Shown piece after piece: positions 18,993 through 28,179 of a stretch of DNA of 64,000 nucleotides. The position numbers and the translations under genes are program-made. Origin of the DNA: CALAMC01 sp964459465 (lineage in GTDB: Bacteria > Zixibacteria > MSB-5A5 > GN15 > PGXB01); assembly GCA_964459465.1 (NCBI GenBank), contig CAYWLR010000019.1, forward strand, positions 1-64,000, given 5' to 3'. Within the stretch, counting starts at the first letter, position 1. Every line of letters begins with the position of its first letter. Under the pieces are notes generated by a model. The model was not told the DNA's origin, searched no databases, and worked only from the letters and a program-made list of their open reading frames with translations.

Positions 18993-20528
18993 TTGACGGA
19001 AACCGGCAAGAAGAAAGCTTTTGATGTCAATGACCTGCTGCAGGTGGCCTGGCGGCGAAAGTGGCTGATAATAATTCCCATGATCCTGGTGACGGCGGCG
19101 ACATTTGCAGGATCTTATTTGATTACGCCCGAATATGAATCATCGGTTATCGTCTGGACCGGATCGCCGGTCAAGCTGTCCAATGACCTTCAGCGCCTAT
19201 TGGGCAGCGGCCAGCAGATGATGCGGACCGATCGTGACCGCCAGATGGAATTGAAAAGCCTTCAAAATGAAATAACGTCAACCCCATATCTGGGCCAACT
19301 GGTTGCCATGCTCAAACTCGACCAGGACCCGAAATTAAATGAGAAGGCCGCCAAGGCGCGGGTTTCGCGGCCGGATTTGAGCCTTGACCAGATTAAACTG
19401 GACTTTTTGGTAAATAGCCTGCGCGAAAAGATTGGCGTCGGCTACGCCGGAAACGACCAGGTACAAATTACGGTCCATTCGCCCGACCCCAACCTGGCGC
19501 GTGACATGGCCCAGAATCTGGGCGACATTTTCATAACCGAAAAAATGAGACAGGAATTGGGCTCTGTCCGTATTTCGCAGGATTTCTCCTTTGAACAACT
19601 GTCCCGTTATGAAAGGGACCTGCAGGATAAAATCGACCGGAAAACGGCTCTGGAACGCCAATATTTGCAGATTCAGCTCAACGAGTCGGTAATGTCGGAC
19701 GAGAATCGCCGTGCCATCAACGCCGAAATCGCAGCCACCAATCTCGAAATTCGCAGTAAAAACGAAGAAGAAAAAGACGTTATCAGCCAACTGGCCGACC
19801 TGGGCCTGACCAAAAGTAAACTGGTTCTTGAAGAATCGAACAAGCTGACTCGGCTGAAAGAAGATATCAAGCAGTTAATCGGGTCGATTGCCACGCTTAT
19901 GCAGAATCATGAATGGAAGGCCCCGGAAGTTTTAACATTCAATACGCGCCTTTACAATCTGATTGAGCAGGTTGATAAAGAGACGCAAATATTGGTTAAT
20001 AATCAGTTTTCCGAATATGACCAGAACACGAGGACGATATTATACCGGCTGTTCACCCTGCGTTCGGATATCGACGTTTTATATGCCCGCGAAAACAACC
20101 TGAAACTGGCTCGGGCCGATTTACAGCATAAAATAAATTTAATTCCGGAATTCGATGCCAGCCTCGATCAAATCGAGCGCGAAATCACGGCCGCGCGCGA
20201 TTTAAGAGATAAATTCAGGGATCAGCAGGAAAGCTCACAGATTTCGCAGGCACTGGTACGCGAATCCAAGTATAAGGTAATCGAGCCGGCCAAAGTGCCA
20301 TTAGCGCCGTTCAAGCCGGACCGGACCAAAATAATCGTTCTGGGTGTCTTGCTGGGCCTGGCCATAGGAGCCGGGGCGGCACTGCTGTCAGAGATTATGG
20401 ACAGCTCCTTCAAGAACCTCGAGGAAGTCGAGGAAACGCTGGGCATCCCGGTCATTGGAGTTATCCCCGAAATAAGAATGCTTAAGAAATTGCCCTCGCA
20501 TCGTGTCCCGGTTGCGGCCGGCAAGTAG
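18993..20528 (+). CDS. Wzz/GNVR-type polysaccharide chain-length protein
   Basis: A 511-residue inner-membrane protein. Two transmembrane helices flank a long periplasmic coiled-coil region: helix 1 at about residues 22-44 (WLIIIPMILVTAATFAGSYL) and helix 2 at about 446-466 (IIVLGVLLGLAIGAGAALL). The tail EIMDSSFKNLEEVEETLGIPVIGVIPEI is the standard end of Wzz/BY-kinase adaptor proteins. It controls polymer length or export of the surface polysaccharide. It uses a TTG start at 18993. No tyrosine-kinase domain is fused to it or encoded next to it. Confidence 0.87.
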   Translation: MTETGKKKAFDVNDLLQVAWRRKWLIIIPMILVTAATFAGSYLITPEYESSVIVWTGSPVKLSNDLQRLLGSGQQMMRTDRDRQMELKSLQNEITSTPYLGQLVAMLKLDQDPKLNEKAAKARVSRPDLSLDQIKLDFLVNSLREKIGVGYAGNDQVQITVHSPDPNLARDMAQNLGDIFITEKMRQELGSVRISQDFSFEQLSRYERDLQDKIDRKTALERQYLQIQLNESVMSDENRRAINAEIAATNLEIRSKNEEEKDVISQLADLGLTKSKLVLEESNKLTRLKEDIKQLIGSIATLMQNHEWKAPEVLTFNTRLYNLIEQVDKETQILVNNQFSEYDQNTRTILYRLFTLRSDIDVLYARENNLKLARADLQHKINLIPEFDASLDQIEREITAARDLRDKFRDQQESSQISQALVRESKYKVIEPAKVPLAPFKPDRTKIIVLGVLLGLAIGAGAALLSEIMDSSFKNLEEVEETLGIPVIGVIPEIRMLKKLPSHRVPVAAGK

Positions 20529-20533
20529 GCAAG

Positions 20534-21220
20534 ATGATTGCCATGAATAAGGCTCCCGGGAGTCAATCGGCCGGCGTCCGTCGAAAGGCGCAAATAAAAG
20601 CTTATCTCATAAATCGAAATTCGAAAGCCGTCACGGAGTGGGCCGGAAGCAACAATAGTTCGTTGCGCACGCTGGCTTCATTGCTATTCGATCCTGACCC
20701 GCTTATGCAGTGGCGGGCGATTGAGGCCATGGGGTTGGTCGCGGCGGATATAGCGCAAAATGATAAAGAACCGGTCCGGCGCCAGATCAGGCGTTTATTC
20801 TGGCTGATGAACGACGAATCCGGCGGATTGTGCTGGAACGCCCCGGAAGCCATCGCTGAAATCATCGTTAATATCCCCGGACTGGCCAATGAATATGTTC
20901 CGAATTTATTTTCTTTTATGGATGAAGAACCGTTCGAAGCCGGGGTGAGATGGGCGGTGTTCCGCCTGATCAACGGACAGGTCGATACCAGGTTCGTGGC
21001 CGATCATGCAATGAAACACTTTGAAAAACTTGAAAAATCGCTGGTCCATGAAAACCCGCGGATTCGAGCTTTCGGCGTCCTGGCGCTTAGGGCGCTGGGT
21101 CATGAATTAAATGCCGAAGGTATCACCCGGCTGTCGAAGGATTATGTGCCTGTCACGTTTTATGATATTCACAGTGGTATTTTGAAAAGCATAGCGGTCA
21201 GAGATTTTCTGGGAATATAA
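20534..21220 (+). CDS. HEAT-like repeat protein resembling the DVU0298 family
   Basis: A 228-residue, all-helical protein. The early IKAYLINRNSKAVTEWAG and the segment GGLCWNAPEAIAEIIVNIPG strongly recall the DVU0298-type proteins seen mainly in sulfate reducers; this is from memory, not a search. The helical pairs (about residues 45-75, 85-125, 170-195) look like HEAT repeats, which usually mediate protein contacts. It lies 5 bases after the wzz-like gene but next to the sulfate-reduction genes, so its real partner is uncertain. No catalytic residues are visible. Confidence 0.6.
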   Translation: MIAMNKAPGSQSAGVRRKAQIKAYLINRNSKAVTEWAGSNNSSLRTLASLLFDPDPLMQWRAIEAMGLVAADIAQNDKEPVRRQIRRLFWLMNDESGGLCWNAPEAIAEIIVNIPGLANEYVPNLFSFMDEEPFEAGVRWAVFRLINGQVDTRFVADHAMKHFEKLEKSLVHENPRIRAFGVLALRALGHELNAEGITRLSKDYVPVTFYDIHSGILKSIAVRDFLGI

Positions 21221-21235
21221 ATTCGGACTTCAAAA

Positions 21236-21260
21236 GGCCGGAGTATTAACGATTCCGGCC
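21236..21260. terminator. Hairpin between convergent genes
   Basis: The inverted repeat GGCCGGA / TCCGGCC (7 bp, 11-nt loop) lies between two convergent genes. There is no long T-run, so it is only a candidate bidirectional terminator. Confidence 0.5.
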
Positions 21261-21273
21261 GTCATTAATTCGG

Positions 21274-22140
21274 TCAGTTCGTTTCGCGTTTTTCTTTGGC
21301 GGCCAGTTTTTTCTCGAGTTCCAACCGTTTTGCCTTATAGACATCGTCCTTCACTTTAAGCGTCTGTTCGCCGAACAGGGAAAAGCGTATCCATTTGTAA
21401 CCGAATTTTAAAAGTGCTTCATCGTCGGTTTTGAGCTTCTCGAGCGCATCCGGGGCAACCTCGAATTTATCCAGAAAGGAACTTTCAAAAATGAAGCGGC
21501 GGAATTTATCGAGGTTGTAACAGGCGGTGTGGAACATCTCCACCTGTTGGGGCGATAATCCCCCCTTGACATTCTGAAGACGGGGGTGAAGCGTGATATC
21601 CTTGAAATCCTCGCCGGCTTTATTGTATTCTTCAATGCCTTGGTCGGCCAGCCATTGCTCGATGGTCTGCTCGTGCTCCTCACAGAAACCTTTGCAGGTG
21701 GCTTCCTGCAGCAAAAAGAAAAATTCGCTGTCAATCGTCTGCGAGCTTTCGCGACTGGTGGCCAGTCCGAGCGGGTACATGCGGCAGGCCCAGGGCCGGT
21801 CCGGGTAGACACCGCAGCCTTTGTCACCGACAAACGGACAGCTTTTACGCTCATCGTCATTCATCTTTAAAAGCAAAACGGGGTATTTCGAATTTTTATC
21901 GAAGGGGGAGATGGTGTATTTGGCCAGAAATTCCTGGGATGTTATCCCCAGGTTACTTTTCAGGCGCATGATATCAAACGGTGTCAGAAATATGTTGACG
22001 TCACCGCAGCATTCATTGAAACAGGGAACGCCGCTGTGACAACGAAATTTGAAGGAATCGTTTTTGTGCAGCCGGGGATATTCTTTCAAAATTGCTTCCT
22101 TAAGACGGGCGATGTCGTCCATCTTGTTGTTTTCATCCAT
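21274..22140 (-). CDS. YkgJ-family cysteine-cluster protein
   Basis: A 288-residue protein with the YkgJ/UPF0153 cysteine cluster: FRCHSGVPCFNECC near residues 28-41, followed by CPFVGDKGCGVYPDRPWACRMYPL near residues 96-120 (in two parts). The cluster is thought to bind a metal or Fe-S centre. The C-terminal half is helical and unassigned. It ends a leftward run downstream of aprA, six bases after the zinc-ribbon gene. YkgJ-type proteins are frequent in anaerobes; the function is unknown. Confidence 0.75.
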   Translation of the reverse strand: MDENNKMDDIARLKEAILKEYPRLHKNDSFKFRCHSGVPCFNECCGDVNIFLTPFDIMRLKSNLGITSQEFLAKYTISPFDKNSKYPVLLLKMNDDERKSCPFVGDKGCGVYPDRPWACRMYPLGLATSRESSQTIDSEFFFLLQEATCKGFCEEHEQTIEQWLADQGIEEYNKAGEDFKDITLHPRLQNVKGGLSPQQVEMFHTACYNLDKFRRFIFESSFLDKFEVAPDALEKLKTDDEALLKFGYKWIRFSLFGEQTLKVKDDVYKAKRLELEKKLAAKEKRETN

Positions 22141-22146
22141 TCCTTG

Positions 22147-22446
22147 TCACTCCTGGGAGTCTTCAACAATCCCGCCGCGATGGGCCAGCAATGACGCCAC
22201 CGGCAGGGGACCTTTTTCGCCGGTCCTGGGATCATAGCGAAAACGGTATGAAGCTTTTTGCTGGTACTGGTCGCGCATCCATTCCCAACCCTTGATGAAG
22301 TAGGGACAGTCGTCATTAAAACAGACGTACTGAATAGTCATATCCCAGCCCGATTCAAGGTGGGGTATCCACTTTTTCATTTTCTCGTTGCAGTAAGGAC
22401 AGATGGTGTCTTTGTTTTCGGCCCTGTCATTCATATTTTTATCCAT
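22147..22446 (-). CDS. Small zinc-ribbon protein (Ogr/Delta-like)
   Basis: A 99-residue protein with paired cysteines CPYCNEKM near residue 17 and CFNDDCPYF near residue 41, forming a probable zinc ribbon. The segment YFIKGWEWM and the rest are helical. It lies downstream of aprA on the same strand, separated by 134 bases. I recognise it only as a conserved small protein of sulfate-reducing organisms; whether it binds DNA or another partner is open. Confidence 0.6.
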   Translation of the reverse strand: MDKNMNDRAENKDTICPYCNEKMKKWIPHLESGWDMTIQYVCFNDDCPYFIKGWEWMRDQYQQKASYRFRYDPRTGEKGPLPVASLLAHRGGIVEDSQE

Positions 22447-22580
22447 TCAAATATTTTAATATACGAAAAATCGGTGGCGATACGCAAATATAAAGTCCTC
22501 CGGATTACAGGCACCCGGAGGACATTTATTGACAAATCGAATTCGAATTAAGTTCGTATCCGATTTATGCCGAGGGCTAA

Positions 22581-24503
22581 TTAGCCGCCCAGCAATTCAT
22601 GTTCCTGCGGCTGGGGATAGACGTGCTTCATCGGGCGCTTAATCATTTCCCATTTGCCCGAATTGGGATCCCAGCGGCAGTTGGCGAAAGCGTGCCAGTT
22701 TTGTTCATTCATTTTCGGGAAGTCGGCGCGGCGGTAATATCCCGGCCAGCGGGTTTCTTCGCGGAAGAGAATGGTTCTGGCGTGAGCTTCAGCCTGCCAC
22801 ATACGCTGGATGTTTTCCCAGCAGCGGAGCAATTCATGCAGGTCGGCCGCGGCCAGCTTCTCGGAGTCTTCCTTCAAGAAGGTAAGCAACTCGAGAGCGC
22901 GATCCAGACAAGCCTTATTGGTCGAGAATTGAGACGTAACTCCAGCCACGTATTCGTCCATGATCTTTTGGAGACGGAACATGAACATCTTGGGCTTGAT
23001 GTAGTTGGGGTTGACTTCCGGATCCGTGGTGGCATTCTTGTGAGCTTCGAAGGTTTCCAGGGGTTTGAATACGAGCTTCTTGTATTCATCGACTTTGGCC
23101 TTGTCAATATTCGGCAGAGTGTTGTTCTCCACGACGAACTTGACGGCGGCTTTGCCCACGATGCGGCCTTCGGCGTGCGAACCGGTGGAGAATTTATGGG
23201 ATGAGGCACCCGACGCATCACCGGCGCAGAACAGGCCTTTGATGGTCGACATGTGGCTGTAACCCCAGAAATATTCACCCTTGGTTTCGGCCGACTGCAG
23301 GTCTTCCGGACCGCTGACCCAGGCACCGGAGGCGCCGGAGTGGGAACCAATAAAGTACGGTTCGGCGGCGGCGATTTCGGAAGATTTCTTTTCGGGTTCG
23401 ACATTGTTGGCGGCCCAGAGAATGGCCTGCGATATGGTCATATCGAGGAAGTCTTCCCAAGCTTCGGATTCGAGTTCTTTGAGCTTTTTCTTGGCTTCTT
23501 TCTCGTCACCGGATTCCTTCACGATTCTCTGGATAGCTTCTTCGGTCCTCATGTAGATGGGGCCTTTGCCTTCCATGGTATCGAGCATGCCCAGCCAGTT
23601 GCGAAGGTTGGCCGGAATCGGCTTGACCAAACCATAGGGTTTCCAGTTTTCAAGCTCGCCTTTGCGTTCGATCATGTAGTTGCCGCCCATGGCGTTCGTG
23701 GCGGCTGACTTGAAGAGCAAGAACCAGGCGCCAACCGGACCATAAGCATCTTTAAAACGAACGGGGATAAAGCGGACTTCCTGTGAAGTCATTTCGGCAC
23801 CGGCGCGTAACGTGAAATAGGCGCTGGAGCCGGAGTTCCACGGCGGATACCAGGCGCGGCCGAGGCCTTCACCGGTACTGCGTGGCTTGAAGACGTGCAC
23901 GGCACCACCCATGGCGCAGATGACGGCTTTGGCGCGGAAAACATAAAACTTGTTTTCACGGACGCTGAAGCCGACCGCGCCGGCGATGCGATTACCATCG
24001 AGCAACGGTTCGGTGATGAAAACACGTTCGAAATACTCACCACCGGCTTCGGCCAGGGCGTTTTTGGCGGCTTCGGCAATGATGACCTTGTAGGATTCAC
24101 CATTGATCATGAGCTGCCAGCGGCCTTCGTGAACATAGCGGCCTTCGGCGTCTTTCCAGATCGGAAGACCCCATTTCTCGAACAGGTGCACGGTCGAGTC
24201 GACGTGCCGGGCAATATTGGCGACGAGGTCTTCGCGGATGATGCCCATCAGGTCCATGCGGACGTAATCGACGTAATCCTTGACCGTGTTTTTGCCTTCG
24301 TGCAGGCCGACATACTGGTTAAGGGCCGAAAGACCCATCGCCACTGCTCCGGAGCGTTCCATCGCGGCTTTGTCGACCAGCGTGACTTTCACGTTGTTCT
24401 TCTTCGCCCAGTAGGAAGCTTCCACGGCGGCGCCGCAGGCGGCCATACCACCACCAAGAATCAGAAGATCAGTGGTGATTTCTACAGTCTCAAAATTCTG
24501 CAT
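22581..24503 (-). CDS. aprA: Adenylylsulfate reductase, alpha subunit
   Basis: A 640-residue flavoprotein of the fumarate-reductase superfamily, the catalytic subunit that reduces APS to sulfite and AMP in the cytoplasm. The N-terminal LLILGGGMAACGAAVEA (about residues 12-28) binds FAD. Conserved AprA segments such as QEVRFIPVRFKDAYGPVGAW, GDASGASSHKFSTGSHAEGR and RWPGYYRRADFPK are present. Length is slightly below the usual 650-665. It is encoded 21 bases after aprB and follows sat in the order sat-aprB-aprA. Electrons come from the AprB clusters, which are fed by Qmo. Confidence 0.97.
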   Translation of the reverse strand: MQNFETVEITTDLLILGGGMAACGAAVEASYWAKKNNVKVTLVDKAAMERSGAVAMGLSALNQYVGLHEGKNTVKDYVDYVRMDLMGIIREDLVANIARHVDSTVHLFEKWGLPIWKDAEGRYVHEGRWQLMINGESYKVIIAEAAKNALAEAGGEYFERVFITEPLLDGNRIAGAVGFSVRENKFYVFRAKAVICAMGGAVHVFKPRSTGEGLGRAWYPPWNSGSSAYFTLRAGAEMTSQEVRFIPVRFKDAYGPVGAWFLLFKSAATNAMGGNYMIERKGELENWKPYGLVKPIPANLRNWLGMLDTMEGKGPIYMRTEEAIQRIVKESGDEKEAKKKLKELESEAWEDFLDMTISQAILWAANNVEPEKKSSEIAAAEPYFIGSHSGASGAWVSGPEDLQSAETKGEYFWGYSHMSTIKGLFCAGDASGASSHKFSTGSHAEGRIVGKAAVKFVVENNTLPNIDKAKVDEYKKLVFKPLETFEAHKNATTDPEVNPNYIKPKMFMFRLQKIMDEYVAGVTSQFSTNKACLDRALELLTFLKEDSEKLAAADLHELLRCWENIQRMWQAEAHARTILFREETRWPGYYRRADFPKMNEQNWHAFANCRWDPNSGKWEMIKRPMKHVYPQPQEHELLGG

Positions 24504-24524
24504 AATTACCTTTCCTCCTGACCA

Positions 24525-24965
24525 TTACTTGATGGTGTAAACTTCGTTCATGTTCAACGCTTCCGGTTCCTGAGCGAGTATATGGTCGTTCAGGTTGCCA
24601 TGAGCGGTCTTGTAACCGCCCGCCGGCTGCGCTTTACCTTCTTCGGTAGTGCGAATGGGGAATTTGAAGCGCTTCAACATGCCATTACGGAACTTGACGG
24701 TCCACATAATGCTGTCGGTCGAGCGCATCGGGGTGACACTGGCACCCATGGGGACAAAATCCGCATAACCGCGTATTTCGATCGCCTGTACGGGGCAGAT
24801 CTTGACGCAGCTGTAACATTCCCAGCACATCTCCGGTTCCTGATTGTAGGCTTTCATTTTTTCCTTGTTCAGGACCATGAGATCGTTGGGGCAGATGTAC
24901 TGACAGGCGGTTTTGTCCAAGGCTTTGCACCCATCACACTTATCCGGGATTACAAAACTCGGCAT
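24525..24965 (-). CDS. aprB: Adenylylsulfate reductase, beta subunit
   Basis: A 146-residue ferredoxin-like protein with two [4Fe-4S] sites: CDGCKALDKTACQYICP near residue 10 and CWECYSCVKICPVQAIE near residue 48. The first has the long cysteine spacing characteristic of AprB. The C-terminal tail wraps AprA in known structures. Preceded by AAGGAGG on the minus strand. It passes electrons from the membrane Qmo complex to the FAD of AprA. Confidence 0.97.
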   Translation of the reverse strand: MPSFVIPDKCDGCKALDKTACQYICPNDLMVLNKEKMKAYNQEPEMCWECYSCVKICPVQAIEIRGYADFVPMGASVTPMRSTDSIMWTVKFRNGMLKRFKFPIRTTEEGKAQPAGGYKTAHGNLNDHILAQEPEALNMNEVYTIK

Positions 24966-25026
24966 TTAAATCCTCCTTGTACGTCTTGGATCAGGATTGT
25001 GTTTATTTTATAAACCTTTTTTATTG

Positions 25027-26253
25027 TCATTTTTTCTTGGCATCGCCGGTGGCGTGACCGTGCAGTTTCACTTCCACTTTATCCTCGTCCTTGATACTGG
25101 CGTAATAGTCACGCAAAATCGCCAGGACCTCCGGACGCGAAAATTCCGCCGGAATGTCGCCGCCCTCTGACAATCCCTTGCGCAGAGCCGTGCCGCTTAA
25201 AAACAGACGGTCTTCTTTGGGATGAGGACAGGTTTTCATGGAAGCCATGCCCTGGCACTTGTAGCAGTAAAATGTCCAGTCGATCGGCAACATCTTGCAC
25301 TCCAGTGCACCGTCCCAGAGTTTGTGGAAAATCTCCTGGGCGTCAAACGGTCCATAGTAATCGCCGACCCCGGCATGGTCACGGCCGATGATCATGTGCG
25401 TGCAACCGAAATTCTGACGGAATACGGCATGGAGCAGACCTTCGCGCGGCCCGGCGTAGCGCATATCCAGAGGATAGCCGCCCTGGACCACGCGGTTCTT
25501 GTCGAAATAATGCTCTACCAGAGTGTCGATGCATTTGACGCGAACGTCAGCCGGAATATCCCCGGGCTTCAGATTTCCGACCAGTTGATGAATATAAAGA
25601 CCATCAGATACTTCAATCGCAATCTTGGCCAGGTATTCATGCGAGCGGTGCATCGGATTGCGGAGCTGCAACGCGGCAATGGTCTTCCAGCCCTTTTCCT
25701 CGAAAATTTTGCGGCTTTCCGCCGGACGCTGATAAATGCCCTTGAATTCGGTAGGGAAGTAGCTTTCCGACAATACCTTGACCGGGCCGCCGATATTCCA
25801 GGCTTTCTGACCGCGAACCATCTTGACACCGGGATGAGCCTCGTCCGTGGTCGTAAAGACATGCTTGCACTCGAAATCCTTGTCGATCTGGTACGATTCG
25901 GTCACCTTCATCGTTCCCATTATTTCATTTGTCTCTCCAGACACCAGGCAGATTTCGGTTCCGGCGGCAATTTTAGAATCATGCGACAGTGTTACCGGTA
26001 TTGGCCAGAAAGTGCCGTTGGTCAGTTTCATGTGTTCACAAACGCTCTTCCAGTCGGCCTGACCCATGAATCCTTCAAGGGGTGTGAAGCCGCCAATACC
26101 GAGCATGATCAAATCACCGGTTTCGCGAGTCGTCATGACGACTTTGGGAAGACCGGCCGCTTTTTTGAGTTCCTGCTCTTTCTCTTTACCTTCAAGCAAA
26201 AGAATTTTCAGCTCATCTGCACCATGGGGTTTGATTAGCTTGGAATGTGCCAT
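25027..26253 (-). CDS. sat: Sulfate adenylyltransferase (ATP sulfurylase)
   Basis: A 408-residue homo-oligomeric ATP sulfurylase that converts sulfate and ATP to APS and pyrophosphate, the first step of sulfate respiration. Signature motifs are AALQLRNPMHRSHEYL (QxRN and HxxH, about residues 193-208), GRDHAGVGDYYGPFDAQ (about 289-305) and the late FLSGTALRKGLSEGG. Cysteines CYKC and C-P-H-P near residues 330-345 form the metal site common in SRB enzymes. No APS-kinase domain is fused. It heads the leftward sat-aprBA operon and has a cluster of operator-like sites upstream. Confidence 0.97.
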   Translation of the reverse strand: MAHSKLIKPHGADELKILLLEGKEKEQELKKAAGLPKVVMTTRETGDLIMLGIGGFTPLEGFMGQADWKSVCEHMKLTNGTFWPIPVTLSHDSKIAAGTEICLVSGETNEIMGTMKVTESYQIDKDFECKHVFTTTDEAHPGVKMVRGQKAWNIGGPVKVLSESYFPTEFKGIYQRPAESRKIFEEKGWKTIAALQLRNPMHRSHEYLAKIAIEVSDGLYIHQLVGNLKPGDIPADVRVKCIDTLVEHYFDKNRVVQGGYPLDMRYAGPREGLLHAVFRQNFGCTHMIIGRDHAGVGDYYGPFDAQEIFHKLWDGALECKMLPIDWTFYCYKCQGMASMKTCPHPKEDRLFLSGTALRKGLSEGGDIPAEFSRPEVLAILRDYYASIKDEDKVEVKLHGHATGDAKKK

Positions 26254-26283
26254 TGCATCACCTGTTTTTATTTATGTTTTTAA

Positions 26284-26443
26284 TGTTACTGCTTTCACAA
26301 ATCGGCCGGCTTCAGAGTATATCGTATGTGACAAAATTCACAAGACCTGCTATATATTTTTTCGACCTCTTTAGCCCTAAAGCCAAGTAAGAATGTAACT
26401 TTTTTCACAAGCAATGTCAAGCGGAAAAGTGACTGATTTCACA
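26284..26443. promoter_or_regulatory. Four operator-like sites upstream of sat
   Basis: Four 16-bp sites, read on the minus strand: 26284-26299 TGTGAAAGCAGTAACA, 26327-26342 TGTGAATTTTGTCACA, 26394-26409 TGTGAAAAAAGTTACA and 26428-26443 TGTGAAATCAGTCACT. All fit TGTGA-N6-TnACA, the half-site and spacing shared by Crp/Fnr-family (HcpR-like) and Rex operators. They lie 30-190 bases before the sat start. Which family binds is not decidable from the DNA alone. Confidence 0.7.
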
Positions 26444-26690
26444 AGAAACCCCTGGGTTCCACCCCATGTTTTGTAACACATTGGTAGATTGTGAGATAGG
26501 AAGACACTTTATTTGTCACAAAAGACGTGTCCTTTGGTCTTGCATGCCCCCTTAAGGCCGAAAATGCGCCATTATTGTGGCAAAACGATAAAGACATCCC
26601 TCTGCGATAATTTCCGCCGGGAAATTTAATATGGAGTATTGTTGTCATTATTTAAATAAAACATGAGGAAAATTTCATTACCGTAAAATA
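26444..26690. other. Middle of the sat / qmoC divergent intergenic region
   Basis: No gene is supported here. Loose half-sites resembling the operator occur (TTTGTCACAAAA at 26512 onward), but without a second half at the right spacing. Base composition is AT-rich as for the flanking regulatory segments. Confidence 0.4.
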
Positions 26691-26696
26691 TCACTT

Positions 26697-26747
26697 TGTG
26701 AAAAAAGTAACAAAATTCTTGACAGTATTCATGTCAAAATTTATTAT
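26697..26747 (+). promoter_or_regulatory. qmoC promoter with adjacent operator-like site
   Basis: The site TGTGAAAAAAGTAACA occupies 26697-26712. Immediately downstream are TTGACA at 26719-26724 and TATTAT at 26742-26747, separated by 17 bases, which is an almost ideal sigma-70-type promoter. The operator is centred about 50 bases before the expected transcription start, just upstream of the -35 box, a position that suits an activator. The qmoC start codon is at 26813 after AAAGGAGAA. Confidence 0.75.
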
Positions 26748-26812
26748 AAGGCCAACGAAAATTTGAATGCTTAAGTAATATCGAAATACGTGACCGAAAG
26801 GAGAACCCCTTC

Positions 26813-28003
26813 ATGGCGGCCGGGAAAATCATCGATCCCGATTTGAATCTCATTCGCGAGGTCAAAAAGGCGGGGGGCGACACCCTTAAGAAATGCTATC
26901 AATGTGCCACCTGTTCGGTGGTCTGCAACCTGTCGCCCGAGGACAGACCTTTTCCCCGTAAAGAAATGCTCCTGGCGCAATGGGGTCAAAAGGATGCCCT
27001 TGTGAGCGATCCCGACTTGTGGTTATGTCATCAGTGTAACGACTGTTCCACTCATTGTCCGCGGGGTGCGCGGCCCGGCGACGTACTCGCGGCCTTAAGA
27101 ACCTATATATATAAGAGCTTTGCTTTTCCGGCGTTTATGGGAAAAGCCGTCAATTCTCCCAAGGCGCTGCCGTTGCTGCTTTTGGTTCCGGTTCTCATTC
27201 TCCTTGCGGCCGTTCTGCTTTTACCCAAAGTCGGTCCCAATGGGGAGATTCTCTATCTGACCAGCACCACCGTCGATTTTGATTATTTTCTGCGTCACAG
27301 CTTTGTCGATGCCTTCTTTGTCATCGGCAATATCATTATTTTCATTTTCGCGGCAACTGGGTTTATAAGATTCTGGAAAGGGTTGAAATCCTCCGGCCCG
27401 CCGCTGGAAATTTCGTTTTTTTCGGCTTTTATTCAAACCATCAAAGAAATCCTGACTCATAAACTGTTTGCTTCGTGCGAACAGAACAAACCACGGAGGG
27501 TGGGGCACTTGCTTTTGTTTTACGGTTTTATCGGGGCCATGATCACCACCGGTGCCGTTTTCATTTTAATTTTTGTGCCGCATTATTTGCACGAGTTTAA
27601 GATCATGAATATCAGCATCATGCCGATGCCGCCGGTGGACCTGCCCAACCCCATAAAAATTATCGGAGGCTTGAGCGGTCTGGCTTTGTGTATCGGCGGA
27701 GCAATGCTTATTTATCGTCGCTGGACCAACCGCGATGGTGTTGGGGCCAACGGGTATTCTGATTATTTATTCCTGTATATGCTGTTCATGGTCGGATTGT
27801 CGGGCATGTTTTCGTGGATCACGCGCCTGATCGGCATCCCCATGCTGGCTTATCTTGTCTATTTCTGGCATTTGGTCGTGGTTTATTTTTTGCTCTGGTA
27901 TATGCCGTATTCCAAATTCGCCCATATGATATACCGAACGCTGGCGCTGGTTTACGCCCGGGGGATTAAACGCCTGCCGCGAGCGGCAGTGCCGGTTCGG
28001 TAA
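26813..28003 (+). CDS. qmoC: Quinone-interacting membrane-bound oxidoreductase subunit QmoC
   Basis: A 396-residue fusion of an HdrC-like ferredoxin domain and an HdrE/NarI-like membrane domain. Two cysteine motifs, CYQCATCSVVCN near residue 27 and CHQCNDCSTHCP near residue 72, bind [4Fe-4S] clusters. About six membrane helices follow, with histidines positioned for b-type haems. QmoC takes electrons from menaquinol and passes them to QmoAB, which feeds AprBA. In most sulfate reducers qmoC follows qmoAB; here it stands alone, divergent from sat-aprBA, about 18 kb from qmoAB. Confidence 0.9.
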   Translation: MAAGKIIDPDLNLIREVKKAGGDTLKKCYQCATCSVVCNLSPEDRPFPRKEMLLAQWGQKDALVSDPDLWLCHQCNDCSTHCPRGARPGDVLAALRTYIYKSFAFPAFMGKAVNSPKALPLLLLVPVLILLAAVLLLPKVGPNGEILYLTSTTVDFDYFLRHSFVDAFFVIGNIIIFIFAATGFIRFWKGLKSSGPPLEISFFSAFIQTIKEILTHKLFASCEQNKPRRVGHLLLFYGFIGAMITTGAVFILIFVPHYLHEFKIMNISIMPMPPVDLPNPIKIIGGLSGLALCIGGAMLIYRRWTNRDGVGANGYSDYLFLYMLFMVGLSGMFSWITRLIGIPMLAYLVYFWHLVVVYFLLWYMPYSKFAHMIYRTLALVYARGIKRLPRAAVPVR

Positions 28004-28179
28004 TTGGCTCTTGGATTCGAATTATTTAGCCTGATGGATATGGCTGCAGGGGCAAAACCGATAGTCGCGCCGTGAAAAGGGAATGGCCCGCTCCGTTTTT
28101 CCCAACCATTCCGGAACATTTTGGAAAAAAAGGCATTAAAGCGTTTAAACAAAGTGAAAATTTTAAGGAGGACTGCGTA

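Noticed and set aside
28072..28179. Longer N-terminus for the ferritin-like protein
   Set aside because: No ribosome binding site at 28072 and a clear AAGGAGGA just before the ATG at 28180.
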